From Chersky-840 sp035604715 (GTDB lineage: Bacteria > Actinomycetota > Acidimicrobiia > Acidimicrobiales > UBA8190), in contig CAVSWP010000008.1 in NCBI GenBank assembly GCA_963731665.1, positions 682,001-746,000 on the forward strand: a stretch of DNA of 64,000 nt. Reading direction: 5' to 3'. A program made the position numbers and the translations under genes. Each line of letters starts with the position of its first letter. Within the stretch, counting starts at the first letter, position 1. Below, in pieces: positions 16,654 to 24,830 of this stretch. The notes under the pieces were generated by a model. The model saw nothing but the letters and a program-made list of their open reading frames with translations. It was not told the origin of the DNA and did not search any database.

Positions 16654-16831
16654 GCTGGGTGTATTTCTCGTACCGTCACCGCAACATCGCCCTCCACGGT
16701 TCCGGATGCTAAGAGTTCGACGCGGATCATGGAAATCCCGTCACGACCCGTACCCATCACCTCACGCATCGTCGACAGCGTTATATCAGAAGGCCCTCGG
16801 ACGGGTGGGGATGGTCCGTGAACAGCGCCCT

Positions 16832-17299
16832 CTACGGCGTCAAGACGGCGGGCCCACCCCGCAGATGGCGGCTGACGTCGCCGATGAGGTCGGTTGTGAA
16901 GCGCCGCTCCACGAAGCGCCAGACACCGTGACGACAATCGAACCGGTCGCGGTACCTGCCGGCCACGATGGGTTGCAGTGGCAGGTCGGGGAGGGCCTGG
17001 AACACCGTCACGTACGAGCGGGCGCTCGCCGTTCCGCCGTCGTGGTCCACCTCGATGTGGAGGTTGGTGGTCACGTGCTTGGTGCGTGGCGTGCCATCGT
17101 CGTAGACGCGCACCATGGCGAGAAACAGCTTCTCGATGGCCTCCCGGCCGCTCACCACGGCGTCGCCGTCACCGCCGAACACGCAGTCGGCGAGGAGATC
17201 GCCCAGACCCCTGAAGTCGCCGGCGTCGACGAGCTCGGCGTAGGCGGCGATGAGGTTCTCGATGGGCCGGGAGCCGGGCTCAGGACCGGGGCACGCCAC
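16832..17299 (-). CDS. NTF2-like/SnoaL-like family protein
   Basis: A 155-residue protein with an N-terminal helix pair (I-E-N-L-I-A-A-Y-A-E-L-V-D-A-G-D-F) and R-F-V-E-R-R-F near the end, the pattern of actinobacterial SnoaL_4-type proteins. It lacks the catalytic residues by which I could assign a hydrolase, dehydratase or isomerase role. GTG start at 17299. It ends just downstream (lower coordinate) of a VOC-family gene on the same strand with a gap of 23 bases. Confidence 0.8.
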   Translation of the reverse strand: MACPGPEPGSRPIENLIAAYAELVDAGDFRGLGDLLADCVFGGDGDAVVSGREAIEKLFLAMVRVYDDGTPRTKHVTTNLHIEVDHDGGTASARSYVTVFQALPDLPLQPIVAGRYRDRFDCRHGVWRFVERRFTTDLIGDVSRHLRGGPAVLTP

Positions 17300-17322
17300 G
17301 GCAGTGACCGTAGTCGCCGCTC

Positions 17323-17760
17323 TCAGCCCGGCAGGTGCATGAGCTCGATGCGAACGCCGTCGGGGTCGGTGCAGTAGACGAAGTCCAGGGCGTTCGAGGC
17401 TCCGAGGGTGGTGCGGGTGTCTCTCAGGGCGCGGCCGCCGAGGGACTCGATGCGCTGGGCGACGGCGTCGATGTCGTCCACCCGCAGGGACAGGTGGGTG
17501 ATGCCCAACCGGTTCATGGGCCGGCGCACCGGCTCTCCGCTGTGACCGGGCGAGTCGAAGTGGAGCAACTCGATCGAGACGCCGTCGCGACGGACGAAGC
17601 GCGACTGCAGGACGACGTCGTCGACCTCCATGAGGCGCGAGAACTCCGTGCCGACCGTGTGCGACTGTACGAGCTCGAAGCCCAGAGCGTCGCAGTAGAA
17701 GCGCATCGACCGTTCGAGGTCGCGCACGCAGATCCCCAGGTGCGAGAACGTCACGTCCAC
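17323..17760 (-). CDS. VOC/glyoxalase-family protein
   Basis: A 145-residue vicinal-oxygen-chelate protein with two beta-alpha-beta-beta-beta modules: F-S-H-L-G-I-C-V-R-D-L at the start of module 1 and I-T-H-L-S-L-R-V-D-D-I at the start of module 2, ending D-P-D-G-V-R-I-E-L-M. Metal ligand candidates are His and Glu in those strands. The GTG at 17760 is chosen because a GGAGG site lies directly upstream; a longer reading from 17868 lacks homology. Could be a dioxygenase, glyoxalase or resistance-like protein. Confidence 0.85.
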   Translation of the reverse strand: MDVTFSHLGICVRDLERSMRFYCDALGFELVQSHTVGTEFSRLMEVDDVVLQSRFVRRDGVSIELLHFDSPGHSGEPVRRPMNRLGITHLSLRVDDIDAVAQRIESLGGRALRDTRTTLGASNALDFVYCTDPDGVRIELMHLPG

Positions 17761-17861
17761 GGCCCCTCCGTTCGCCGGCGTCGGTCTACCCCCAGCTTGG
17801 TCGGTGGCCGTTGTGAGGTCAGATCCTTGACTCTTCCACGGCGAGACGGGAACCTCGGCGG

Positions 17862-18356
17862 GTGACACCGGAAGGCCTTGGGGCGAACGACGACCTCTTC
17901 GAGGTGCCGAGGATCCCGGCTTCGGCCGGAGCCATGATCTTCGACCGCCACGGGCGTCTTCTCGTGCTCAAGCCCACCTACAAGAGCGGATGGACCGTTC
18001 CGGGGGGTCAGATGGAGGACGACGGCGAGACCCCGTGGGAGGCCTGTCGGCGCGAGGTGCGAGAGGAAAGTGGCCTCGTCGTGGAGTCCGGCCGGCTCGT
18101 GTGCGTCGATTTCCTGCGCCCCCGGCCGGCCAAGCCCGGCGGCATCCGCTTCCTCTTCGACTGTGGCGCCCTCGACGACGACACGCTGGCGGGCATCGTC
18201 GTCCAGGCCGACGAGATCTCCGAGTACCGCCTCGAGGAGCTGGACCGGGCGCTCGAGCTGCTGAGCGGGCCCTTGCGCCGGCGGGTGCGAGCCGGCCTCG
18301 AGGTGATCGGCACCGCCTACCTCGAAGAGGGGCGGCCCCGTCACAGCCCCGGCTGA
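17862..18356 (+). CDS. Nudix hydrolase
   Basis: A 164-residue protein. The Nudix signature is readable as G-G-Q-M-E-D-D-G-E-T-P-W-E-A-C-R-R-E-V-R then E-E-S-G-L: the R-E-V-x-E-E-x-G-L metal-binding helix is complete, but the loop before it has one residue more than the G-x5-E consensus. It probably cleaves a nucleoside diphosphate-linked compound. GTG start at 17862, divergent from the VOC gene with 101 bases between. Its end converges on the D-aminoacylase-like gene. Confidence 0.9.
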   Translation: MTPEGLGANDDLFEVPRIPASAGAMIFDRHGRLLVLKPTYKSGWTVPGGQMEDDGETPWEACRREVREESGLVVESGRLVCVDFLRPRPAKPGGIRFLFDCGALDDDTLAGIVVQADEISEYRLEELDRALELLSGPLRRRVRAGLEVIGTAYLEEGRPRHSPG

Positions 18357-18373
18357 CGGGCCGGCGCCGGCCT

Positions 18374-20041
18374 TCAGCTGCGCAGGAGCCGGCCGGGTCG
18401 GGAGTCGAGCCCGTCGGGCACGGGCGCGCCGTCGAGACGGATCGGGACCCCGTTGACGAGCACGTGGGTCATCCCGAGGGGCTCATCGGCGGTGAGTCGC
18501 TCCCCTTCGGCGGGGAAGTCGTAGACGCGGCGCAGCGGACCGGGGGCGACGACGGCCGGGTCGAAGACGCACAGATCGGCGGCCTTGCCGACCTCGACGC
18601 TGCCCCGGTCGGCGAGGCCGTACACCCCGGCGGGCTCGGCGGTGAGCTTGTGCACGGCCCGTTCGAGCGACATGATCCCGCGGTCTCGTACCCAGTTGCC
18701 GAGCAGGTCGGTGGCGAAACAGGCGTCACACAGCTGCGAGACGTGCGCGCCCGAGTCGGCCAGGCCCAAGAGCACGTTGTCACGCGGCAGCAGCCAGGCG
18801 ATGCCCTCGTTGTCGTCGTTGGCAAGCACCGACCAGAACCGGGATTTGAGGTCGTCGTCGAGCGAGATGTCGAGGATCACGTCCAAGGGGGTGCATCCCC
18901 TCTCCTGGGCAAGCTCGACGACGGCGCGGTCCACGAGCTCGGGGTGCGAGGCCGACTCGGCCACCGACACCGACGGCCAGTTGAAGGGGAGCCCCCCGGC
19001 CCCACCCGAGAGCTCGTCCCAGGTGGCGGCCCGCCAGGCCGGGTCGCGGTAGGCGGCCTTTCTCTGCTCGAGGTCGAGGCCCATGAGCTTGGAGAAGCTG
19101 GGGCGGATGTTCAGGGTGAAGGGCTCGGCCAGGTTCATCTGGAACACCAGCGGTCGGCACGAGACCTGCGGCCACACCTCGATCCCGATCTCCCGAGCGG
19201 CGTCGTTCTCGGCGACCACCTTCTCGTGGTACGGGTATCCCTTGACCGTGAGCAGCGCCGTCCAGGTGATGGGCCGGCTGACCTTGCGCTGGATGTCGAA
19301 GAGCTGTCGGTTGGGGATCACGCCCCCGGGAAGCAACGCCACCACCCCCTTGCGTGCGTCGTGCAACGGGGCGAGCAGGGCCAACAGCTCGTCGACGTCG
19401 GCCACCCGGGACGGCACGGGCCGCCCTCCGTCGCCGTTGTGGGTCGGCGACGAGCTCGAGGCGAAGCCCATGGCGCCCGCCGACATGGATTCGGCCACCA
19501 CCGACTGCATGCTGGCCAACTCCTCGGGCGTGGCGGCCCGCTCGTAGGCGTCCTCCCCCATGACGTACATCCGGACGGCGGTGTGGCCCACGTAGCAGCC
19601 GTAGTTGAGCGCCGTGCCGCGGCGCTCAACGGCGTCGAGGTACTGGGGAAACGTCTCGAATTCGTCCCACGGCACACCCACCGCCAGGGTGTCGAAGCTC
19701 ATGTCCTCGACGTGTTGCAGGGTGCGGGCGAGCAAGGGCACCATCTCCGGACGGGTGGGCGCGATGGAAAAGCCGCAGTTCCCGGCGATCACGCTGGTCA
19801 CACCGTGGAACGACGACGGAGTCAGCCACGGGTCCCAGAACACCTGGGCGTCGTAGTGCGTATGGATGTCGATGAACCCCGGCGCCACCACCTGGCCGGC
19901 GGCATCGAGCTCGCGCGTGCCCCGTAGGCCCTCGCCGATGCCCACGATGCGCCCTCCCGCCACCGCCACATCGGCTGCCCGGGCGGGGCCCCCCGTCCCG
20001 TCGATGAGCGAACCTCCACGGATCACGATGTCGCCGTCCAC
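18374..20041 (-). CDS. N-acyl-D-amino-acid deacylase-like amidohydrolase
   Basis: A 555-residue urease-superfamily hydrolase. It has the N-terminal composite strand I-V-I-R-G-G-S-L-I-D-G-T-G, G-x-I-D-I-H-T-H-Y-D metal motif, G-N-C-G-F-S-I-A-P, G-H-T-A-V-R and the late D-S-G-A-H-V-S-Q-L-C-D with metal Asp. These match D-aminoacylase relatives that hydrolyse N-acyl-D-amino acids or related amides. The GTG at 20041 is preceded by GAGGAGG at good spacing. Upstream of it is 800 bases of mostly non-coding and decayed transposon DNA, so it is probably transcribed alone. Confidence 0.88.
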   Translation of the reverse strand: MDGDIVIRGGSLIDGTGGPARAADVAVAGGRIVGIGEGLRGTRELDAAGQVVAPGFIDIHTHYDAQVFWDPWLTPSSFHGVTSVIAGNCGFSIAPTRPEMVPLLARTLQHVEDMSFDTLAVGVPWDEFETFPQYLDAVERRGTALNYGCYVGHTAVRMYVMGEDAYERAATPEELASMQSVVAESMSAGAMGFASSSSPTHNGDGGRPVPSRVADVDELLALLAPLHDARKGVVALLPGGVIPNRQLFDIQRKVSRPITWTALLTVKGYPYHEKVVAENDAAREIGIEVWPQVSCRPLVFQMNLAEPFTLNIRPSFSKLMGLDLEQRKAAYRDPAWRAATWDELSGGAGGLPFNWPSVSVAESASHPELVDRAVVELAQERGCTPLDVILDISLDDDLKSRFWSVLANDDNEGIAWLLPRDNVLLGLADSGAHVSQLCDACFATDLLGNWVRDRGIMSLERAVHKLTAEPAGVYGLADRGSVEVGKAADLCVFDPAVVAPGPLRRVYDFPAEGERLTADEPLGMTHVLVNGVPIRLDGAPVPDGLDSRPGRLLRS

Positions 20042-20339
20042 GGTCGCCTCCTCAGGTCCATGGCCCCGCCCCCCCGGCCGTCGCCGGGCGATGGCACCAC
20101 CTGCATCGTCGCAGACTGGGTCACGGCGCGCCCAAGGGCGCGGGCGGTCCCGGGCCAATAAAACCCCGGTTGGCGCGGCGGGGAGCCCAGCTCCATGGGG
20201 GAGCGCCGCTCCCCGCCGTGCCCGGGGGCGACCATGCCAGGAAGGAGACTCGGTCCCCAATCGTCGCCCGGCCTCACGCTAAACCGGGGCACGTCGAGCG
20301 CCCAGCGAGGAACTACCTGGGTCGGCCCAGGTGGATCCA
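20042..20339. other. Intergenic, hairpin-rich, no gene seen
   Basis: No convincing reading frame. Contains strong GC hairpins: GCGCCC-AA-GGGCGC at about 20130-20145 and GGGGAGC-GCC-GCTCCCC at 20198-20214 (7-bp perfect stem). They could be transcription stop signals or ends of the neighbouring transposon remnant; there is no T-run to call an intrinsic terminator. Confidence 0.4.
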
Positions 20340-20536
20340 CCTGGCCGACGGAGGGACCCGGCGGTCTACGGCGAGTCGGGAGCTTCGAGCTGCCAGGCGT
20401 CGGGGCCGACGCCCAGCATTGTCGATGAGGGACTTGCGAATCGACCCCTTGTTCCTGCCCATCCGCACGGCGATCTGGCGCTCTTCTCGAAGAGGTCCCA
20501 GATCTCCGCACGCTCTACTTCGGAGAACACCCGCAT
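20340..20536 (-). pseudogene. IS30-like transposase N-terminal remnant
   Basis: An ATG at 20536, preceded by AGGAGG, starts M-R-V-F-S-E-V-E-R-A-E-I-W-D-L-F-E. After a one-base slip near 20487 the adjacent frame continues E-R-Q-I-A-V-R-M-G-R-N-K-G-S-I-R-K, giving together the helix-turn-helix found at the start of IS30-family transposases (R-A-E-I-...-I-A-x-x-L-G-R-x-x-S-T-I). Nothing of the DDE catalytic core follows. This is a truncated and frameshifted relic; family assignment is by eye and moderately secure. Confidence 0.5.
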
Positions 20537-20834
20537 CGCGCCACCTCCTGGTAACAGCGGAGTTTCCTGTGTTCCAGCGAGGTGTTGCGTCGACGGGCCG
20601 AGTGCACACCGAGTACCGGATGCGCCAAGCACGTCGGCTCCGAGCTGAGACCCCGACCCGCACCAGCGCTTCCCGTTGGATCCACGTCCGGAAGGTCTCT
20701 GTGGGTGAGCAGACTCGCCTGGGTTGTTCCGGTCGAATGGCGTTCGGCGGTCACAAGAACGAGAGCGGCGAGCAGAGCTAGCGTCCTCGGCCTGAGGCCG
20801 TTTCAGGCGGCCGGCGAGCACAGGGGATGTGGCC
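20537..20834. other. Intergenic upstream of flavodoxin gene
   Basis: About 300 bases with no supported gene. The part next to 20536 is probably the 5' untranslated/terminal end of the IS30-like remnant. The part next to 20835 should hold the promoter of the flavodoxin/hydrolase pair; no clear -35/-10 pair could be singled out. Confidence 0.3.
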
Positions 20835-21425
20835 ATGCGGGCAGTGGTCGTCTACGAGTCGATGTTCGGTAACACCCACGCCATCGCCGATGCCATTGGC
20901 AAGGGTCTCGGCCAGGGCCTTGAGCCGGTGGACACCGTGGACGTCGTCCCGGTGGTTGAGGCCGGCCGAGAACGGTTGGGCGACGCCGACCTGCTCGTGG
21001 TGGGCGGTCCCACCCATTTTCACGGCATGAGTCGAACCCGCACCCGCAAGTGGGCAACCGCCACTGCGCAAAAGCCCAAGAACGATCTGGTGCTCGATCG
21101 CGACGCCCAAGGTTCGGGCGTGCGTGACTGGCTCAGGCAGCTCGGCCACGGCCACACAAAGGTTGCTGCTTTCGACACCCGCTTCAAGGGTCCGGCAGTT
21201 CTCAGAGGGAGGGCGTCGAGGGCCATCAGCCGAAAGCTTCGGCGCCACGGCTTCGAGGGGGTAGCCAAGCCCGAGAGCTTCTTCGTCACCATCCAGAATC
21301 ACCTCGAACCGGACGAGGAGGCCCGCGCCCGAGAGTGGGGCAAACGGCTGGCGGCAAGCGTTGTATCGACCGGCGTCAGTAATGCGGACGGTCTGGGACA
21401 ACCGCCCACGTCCAAGGAGACGTGA
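20835..21425 (+). CDS. Flavodoxin-domain protein
   Basis: A 196-residue protein with a flavodoxin fold: V-V-V-Y-E-S-M-F-G-N-T-H-A-I-A at the N-terminus is the FMN-phosphate loop (S-M-F-G-N-T), followed by L-L-V-V-G-G-P-T-H-F-H-G. It resembles the small flavodoxin proteins common in actinobacteria that pair with stress or redox genes. An in-frame GTG at 20829 would add two residues. The stop overlaps the start of the dienelactone hydrolase gene by one base, so the two form an operon. Confidence 0.82.
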   Translation: MRAVVVYESMFGNTHAIADAIGKGLGQGLEPVDTVDVVPVVEAGRERLGDADLLVVGGPTHFHGMSRTRTRKWATATAQKPKNDLVLDRDAQGSGVRDWLRQLGHGHTKVAAFDTRFKGPAVLRGRASRAISRKLRRHGFEGVAKPESFFVTIQNHLEPDEEARAREWGKRLAASVVSTGVSNADGLGQPPTSKET

Positions 21426-22165
21426 TGGCCGAGGTGATGATCCCCACCCCGGGTGAGCTGCCGTCCTACCTTGCAACACCCGCGGGCGAGGGCCCCTGGC
21501 CAGGTGTCGTCGTCATCCACGACGCCATGGGGATGAGCCAGGACCTGCGGAACCAGGCTGACTGGCTTGCAGGCGAAGGGTACCTCGCCGTCGCGCCGGA
21601 CCTTTTCTCCGGGAGAGGGATGGTGGCCTGCATGATGTCGGTCATGCGCGACGTGCGCGCCGGACGGGGACGGTCCTTCGACGACATCGAGGCGGCCCGC
21701 GTCTGGCTGGCTGCCCGGGAGGACTGCACGGGCAGGATAGGCGTGATCGGCTACTGCATGGGAGGGGGGTTCGCCTTGCTGCTCGCCGCCGATCGCGGGT
21801 TCACGGTGTCGAGCGTCAACTACGGCACCGCTCCAAAAAATGCCTACACGGCCAGCTTCCTGAGACAGGCTTGCCCGATTGTCGGAAGCTACGGCGGCAA
21901 GGATCGCACACTGCGAGGGGCCGCCGATCGCCTTGAGCGGGCATTGACGACCGTCGGGGTCGAACACGATGTCAAGGAGTACCCCGAGGCCGGGCACTCC
22001 TTTCTCAACGACCACGAAGGAGCGGGAGACAAGAATCCGTTTCCGTTCTCCGTCTTAGAGCCCGTCTTCGGAATACTCTCGCCAGGTTCGGGCTACCACG
22101 AGGGATCTGCGCGAGATGCACGACGGCGCATTCTCGCGTTCTTCGATGCGCACTTGAAGCCGTAG
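21425..22165 (+). CDS. Dienelactone hydrolase family protein
   Basis: A 246-residue alpha/beta hydrolase. The triad of the DLH family is visible: nucleophile Cys111 in I-G-Y-C-M-G-G-G, Asp160 in G-G-K-D, and His191 in A-G-H-S-F. The oxyanion/E36-like region is replaced by V-I-H-D-A-M-G-M. It would open lactones of chlorocatechol-type pathways or related esters, though most such paralogues have unknown substrates. ATG at 21425 overlaps the flavodoxin stop. In-frame GTG at 21422 is a less likely start. Confidence 0.88.
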   Translation: MAEVMIPTPGELPSYLATPAGEGPWPGVVVIHDAMGMSQDLRNQADWLAGEGYLAVAPDLFSGRGMVACMMSVMRDVRAGRGRSFDDIEAARVWLAAREDCTGRIGVIGYCMGGGFALLLAADRGFTVSSVNYGTAPKNAYTASFLRQACPIVGSYGGKDRTLRGAADRLERALTTVGVEHDVKEYPEAGHSFLNDHEGAGDKNPFPFSVLEPVFGILSPGSGYHEGSARDARRRILAFFDAHLKP

Positions 22166-22580
22166 GGCGATAGCCTCCGGTACTGCCCGGGACCAAGGAT
22201 GTCCCAAAGAGCCTGCATGACCGACCTGGTGGTGAGCGGCACCACCCAGACCCAGACGCAGGCCTACTACTCGAAGCGTCAGATTGCTCATCCGTGCCGG
22301 CCCCGTGAACCTTGGCCCCAGGCGGAAACGTTCCGAGCCAGCGAAGAGAGTGCGATTGGCCTCCAAGCACCGGTAACCGGATCGGCGTGCTTACCCGGGG
22401 CGACTTGAAAACATGGGACATGCGTGTACCCGGAGCATGCGCTATCTGGCCGACTCTCACCGTTGAACCCAACCCCGGTCGGCAACACCTTCCCGATCGG
22501 TGCCGTAACCTGGCTGTGGCTAGGTGTCGGGCGGGCAATCGCTTGGACTATCGCCTCCCTACTTGGGCAGGATAGAGACC
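22166..22580. other. Intergenic, nothing recognised
   Basis: About 415 bases between the hydrolase and the VOC gene. Short frames in it have no ribosome-binding site and no recognisable motif. No repeat shared with the rest of the window was found by eye. Confidence 0.35.
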
Positions 22581-22952
22581 GTGCTCGATCATCTCTCCAT
22601 CCAGTGCGCCGATCCGGCGACCAGCGCCGCCTTCTACGACGCCGTCCTGGCCCCACTCGGAGGCAGGCGAGCCATGGAATTCGGGTCGACTGTCGGTTTC
22701 GGTGTCGCGCTCAAGCCGGAGTTCTGGGTGGGCCCCCGAGCGACGGGCGATGGGTTCCGAGAGTGCCACATCGCCTTTCAAGCCCCTGACCGAGCCGCTG
22801 TGCAAGCCTTCATGAATGCTGCCATCGAGGCCGGTGCCGAGGTGCTTCACCCGACCCGGCTATGGCCCGAGTACCACCCCAACTACTACGCTGCCTTCGT
22901 TCGCGACCCAGACGGTAACAACGTCGAAGCCGTTTGCCACACCCAGGAGTAG
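22581..22952 (+). CDS. VOC/glyoxalase-like protein
   Basis: A 123-residue single-chain VOC protein: V-L-D-H-L-S-I-Q-C-A-D-P then S-A-A-F-Y-D-A-V-L-A-P-L-G-G, and the late A-A-F-V-R-D-P-D-G-N-N-V-E-A-V with the final Glu as a probable metal ligand. This is the common actinobacterial form of about 125 residues. The GTG at 22581 is chosen because the first strand begins there; an upstream ATG-equivalent at 22524 would add unconserved residues. Confidence 0.87.
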   Translation: MLDHLSIQCADPATSAAFYDAVLAPLGGRRAMEFGSTVGFGVALKPEFWVGPRATGDGFRECHIAFQAPDRAAVQAFMNAAIEAGAEVLHPTRLWPEYHPNYYAAFVRDPDGNNVEAVCHTQE

Positions 22953-23145
22953 CAGCGAGGGCAGCAAGAGGAACCGCCGGGGATAAGGTCGCCCTGAGGG
23001 ACCGTTCCCCAGTCGAGCATTCGCAATCGTTCAGCGTCCAGCGTCCAGCGTCCTCGATTTTGCGCGATCACGGCACGTTCCGACGGGCAGTCCTTCAGCG
23101 CCTCTGCTCGTGTCCACCATCGGGACGAATCGAGGATCCAGCTGA

Positions 23146-23604
23146 TTAGCGCTCAAGGGCGGCGGCGAGGCGCTCGAGAGTGCCACTCATGGTCCGACGG
23201 TTTCGCTTCGTGCGGTCATCCACACCAGAGACCTTCTTGCTGAACTCCATGGCGGACTCGGGCCGCAAGTCTTCGTTCCACTCGGTTACTCGGCATCCTG
23301 ACTCAGTCGGCTCGATGCGGTAACCCCAGGTCGAGTAGTGGAAATCCATCATTGAGCACTCAAAGGCGAACGCTCGGCCGGGGTCGGCCTCGATGACCTT
23401 TCCCTGCGTGGTCCACTCGTGCTCGCCATGGCGGTTGTGGCCGTCGAAGGTAGCGCCGACGACCGGGCCGTCGTAGCCCTCGTGCCATTCGCAGGCATGG
23501 CATTCCTCGGACCATTCGCCCATGCGTGTCACGTCGGAGATGGCGGCGTACGCCACCTCGGGCAGGACGGCGATGTCACGGGAGATCTCGAGCCTCTTGG
23601 TCAT
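23146..23604 (-). CDS. SRPBCC (START-like) family protein
   Basis: A 152-residue helix-grip protein: L-E-I-S-R-D-I-A-V-L-P-E-V-A-Y-A-A-I-S-D-V-T at the start, then G-E-W-S-E-E-C, F-D-G-H-N-R and the long C-terminal helix. These proteins bind hydrophobic ligands or act as polyketide-cyclase-like enzymes; in mycobacteria related proteins are described as SRPBCC family. ATG at 23604; a GTG at 23616 adds four residues. Confidence 0.82.
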   Translation of the reverse strand: MTKRLEISRDIAVLPEVAYAAISDVTRMGEWSEECHACEWHEGYDGPVVGATFDGHNRHGEHEWTTQGKVIEADPGRAFAFECSMMDFHYSTWGYRIEPTESGCRVTEWNEDLRPESAMEFSKKVSGVDDRTKRNRRTMSGTLERLAAALER

Positions 23605-24206
23605 GGTCGAGTTCACCACAGGCACCCTCTGGGCGGCGAGCACGAGAGACCCGGGATTGCTCCTGGCTGGGGATATGGGCGGAGTCGTGTGGTGCGCTGG
23701 TGGTGCAAACACGACACGTTGCCGATGCCCGGACGGCCTGCTCGCATTGCTCAGCGGCCTAACGGAGACCTTCCAGGAGCCGCATCACCAGAGTGCCGAC
23801 TCGTTGGCGTTCCACCTTGGGTTTGACAGCCGAGGCCACGGCCGAGCCGGCCTCGGCCGTCGCGGCCAGAAGCATTCTTGCCGTAACATCGCCGGGTAGA
23901 AACGTCCTGGTGAGGTCGCTCGGGGCTCCGACCTGTGCGGTACTCCCTCCGAGCCGGAATACTGCGCTGTCGCACCTCAGTGTCGAGTCACCGGGATCGA
24001 AGCCTCTTTCTGTCAAGTGGGGCATTTTGGACGCGCTGAAACGCCGGCCGGCGGCCGGACCATGCTGGATCGCTCCCGGGGCACGGATAGCTTGGTCGTC
24101 ACGGGCTGAGTGCGCGCACATGGCGCATCTCGATCGGGAAACAGACACGGGGTTGAGGTGCCGCTTGACCTCTGCTCGAGCCACTACCCCTGTTTCGGTC
24201 TCCGAT
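23605..24206. other. Intergenic, possible degraded coding remnants
   Basis: About 600 bases without a supported gene. A short minus-strand frame near 23759-23910 has a protein-like tail (M-L-L-A-A-T-A-E-A-G-S-A-V) but no start or family. Imperfect inverted repeats beginning GAAACAG and ending CTGTTTC lie near 24140-24210. The region looks like decayed DNA. Confidence 0.3.
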
Positions 24207-24830
24207 CTAAGAGCGGAGACGCTGGACAGGAAGACCCGACTCGAGATGTGCCAACGCCTCGTCAAGCAGTGCCACGAGATCACTCCCCGGGTGATCAACC
24301 CAATAGAACTCCATTGAGATCATCACCCCGAGGATCGCCCCTGCCAGGGTGCACACCGCAACGTCGTCTGCCGCCCGTCCGACTCGCTCGGCGACCAGGT
24401 CGGTGAGCTGTCGGGTGATCTGGGCAAACTGGTCGAGCATCCCAGCCCGAAGCTCGGGCACGGCAAGCGCCAGTTCCGCCCGGTCGCGCATGTCACCCAG
24501 CTCGTCTTCGGTGAGGCCGTCGAAGACGACACGGAGGCCGCCGCGGATGGCCTGGACGGGGCCGAGGTCGACAGGCTGGCCACAAATCGTCTCGATGATG
24601 AGCGGGTCGTAGTCGTCGGTGAGTACGAGGTCTTCCTTGGCACCGAAGTATCGGAAAAACGTGGAGGGCGAGATCTCGGCGGCTTCCGCTATCTGTTCGA
24701 TCGTGGTGGCCTCGTACCCTTGCTCGCGAAAGAGTCGGAGAGCCTCGTGCTGAATGGCGGCCCGAGTCTTCGCCTTCTTCCGCTCCCTGAGGCCGATGGG
24801 GGGTCCGATATCAGACGGCAATGGGTTCAC
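24207..24830 (-). CDS. TetR-family transcriptional regulator
   Basis: A 207-residue repressor. The DNA-binding domain shows R-L-F-R-E-Q-G-Y-E-A-T-T-I-E-Q-I-A-E-A-A, then S-P-S-T-F-F-R-Y-F-G-A-K-E, the classic TetR helix-turn-helix. The C-terminal domain is the ligand pocket and dimer interface. The GTG start at 24830 lies inside the end of the upstream MFS gene (20-base overlap), so the two are one operon. It most likely represses that operon through the inverted repeat at 26436-26450 (inference). Confidence 0.9.
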   Translation of the reverse strand: MNPLPSDIGPPIGLRERKKAKTRAAIQHEALRLFREQGYEATTIEQIAEAAEISPSTFFRYFGAKEDLVLTDDYDPLIIETICGQPVDLGPVQAIRGGLRVVFDGLTEDELGDMRDRAELALAVPELRAGMLDQFAQITRQLTDLVAERVGRAADDVAVCTLAGAILGVMISMEFYWVDHPGSDLVALLDEALAHLESGLPVQRLRS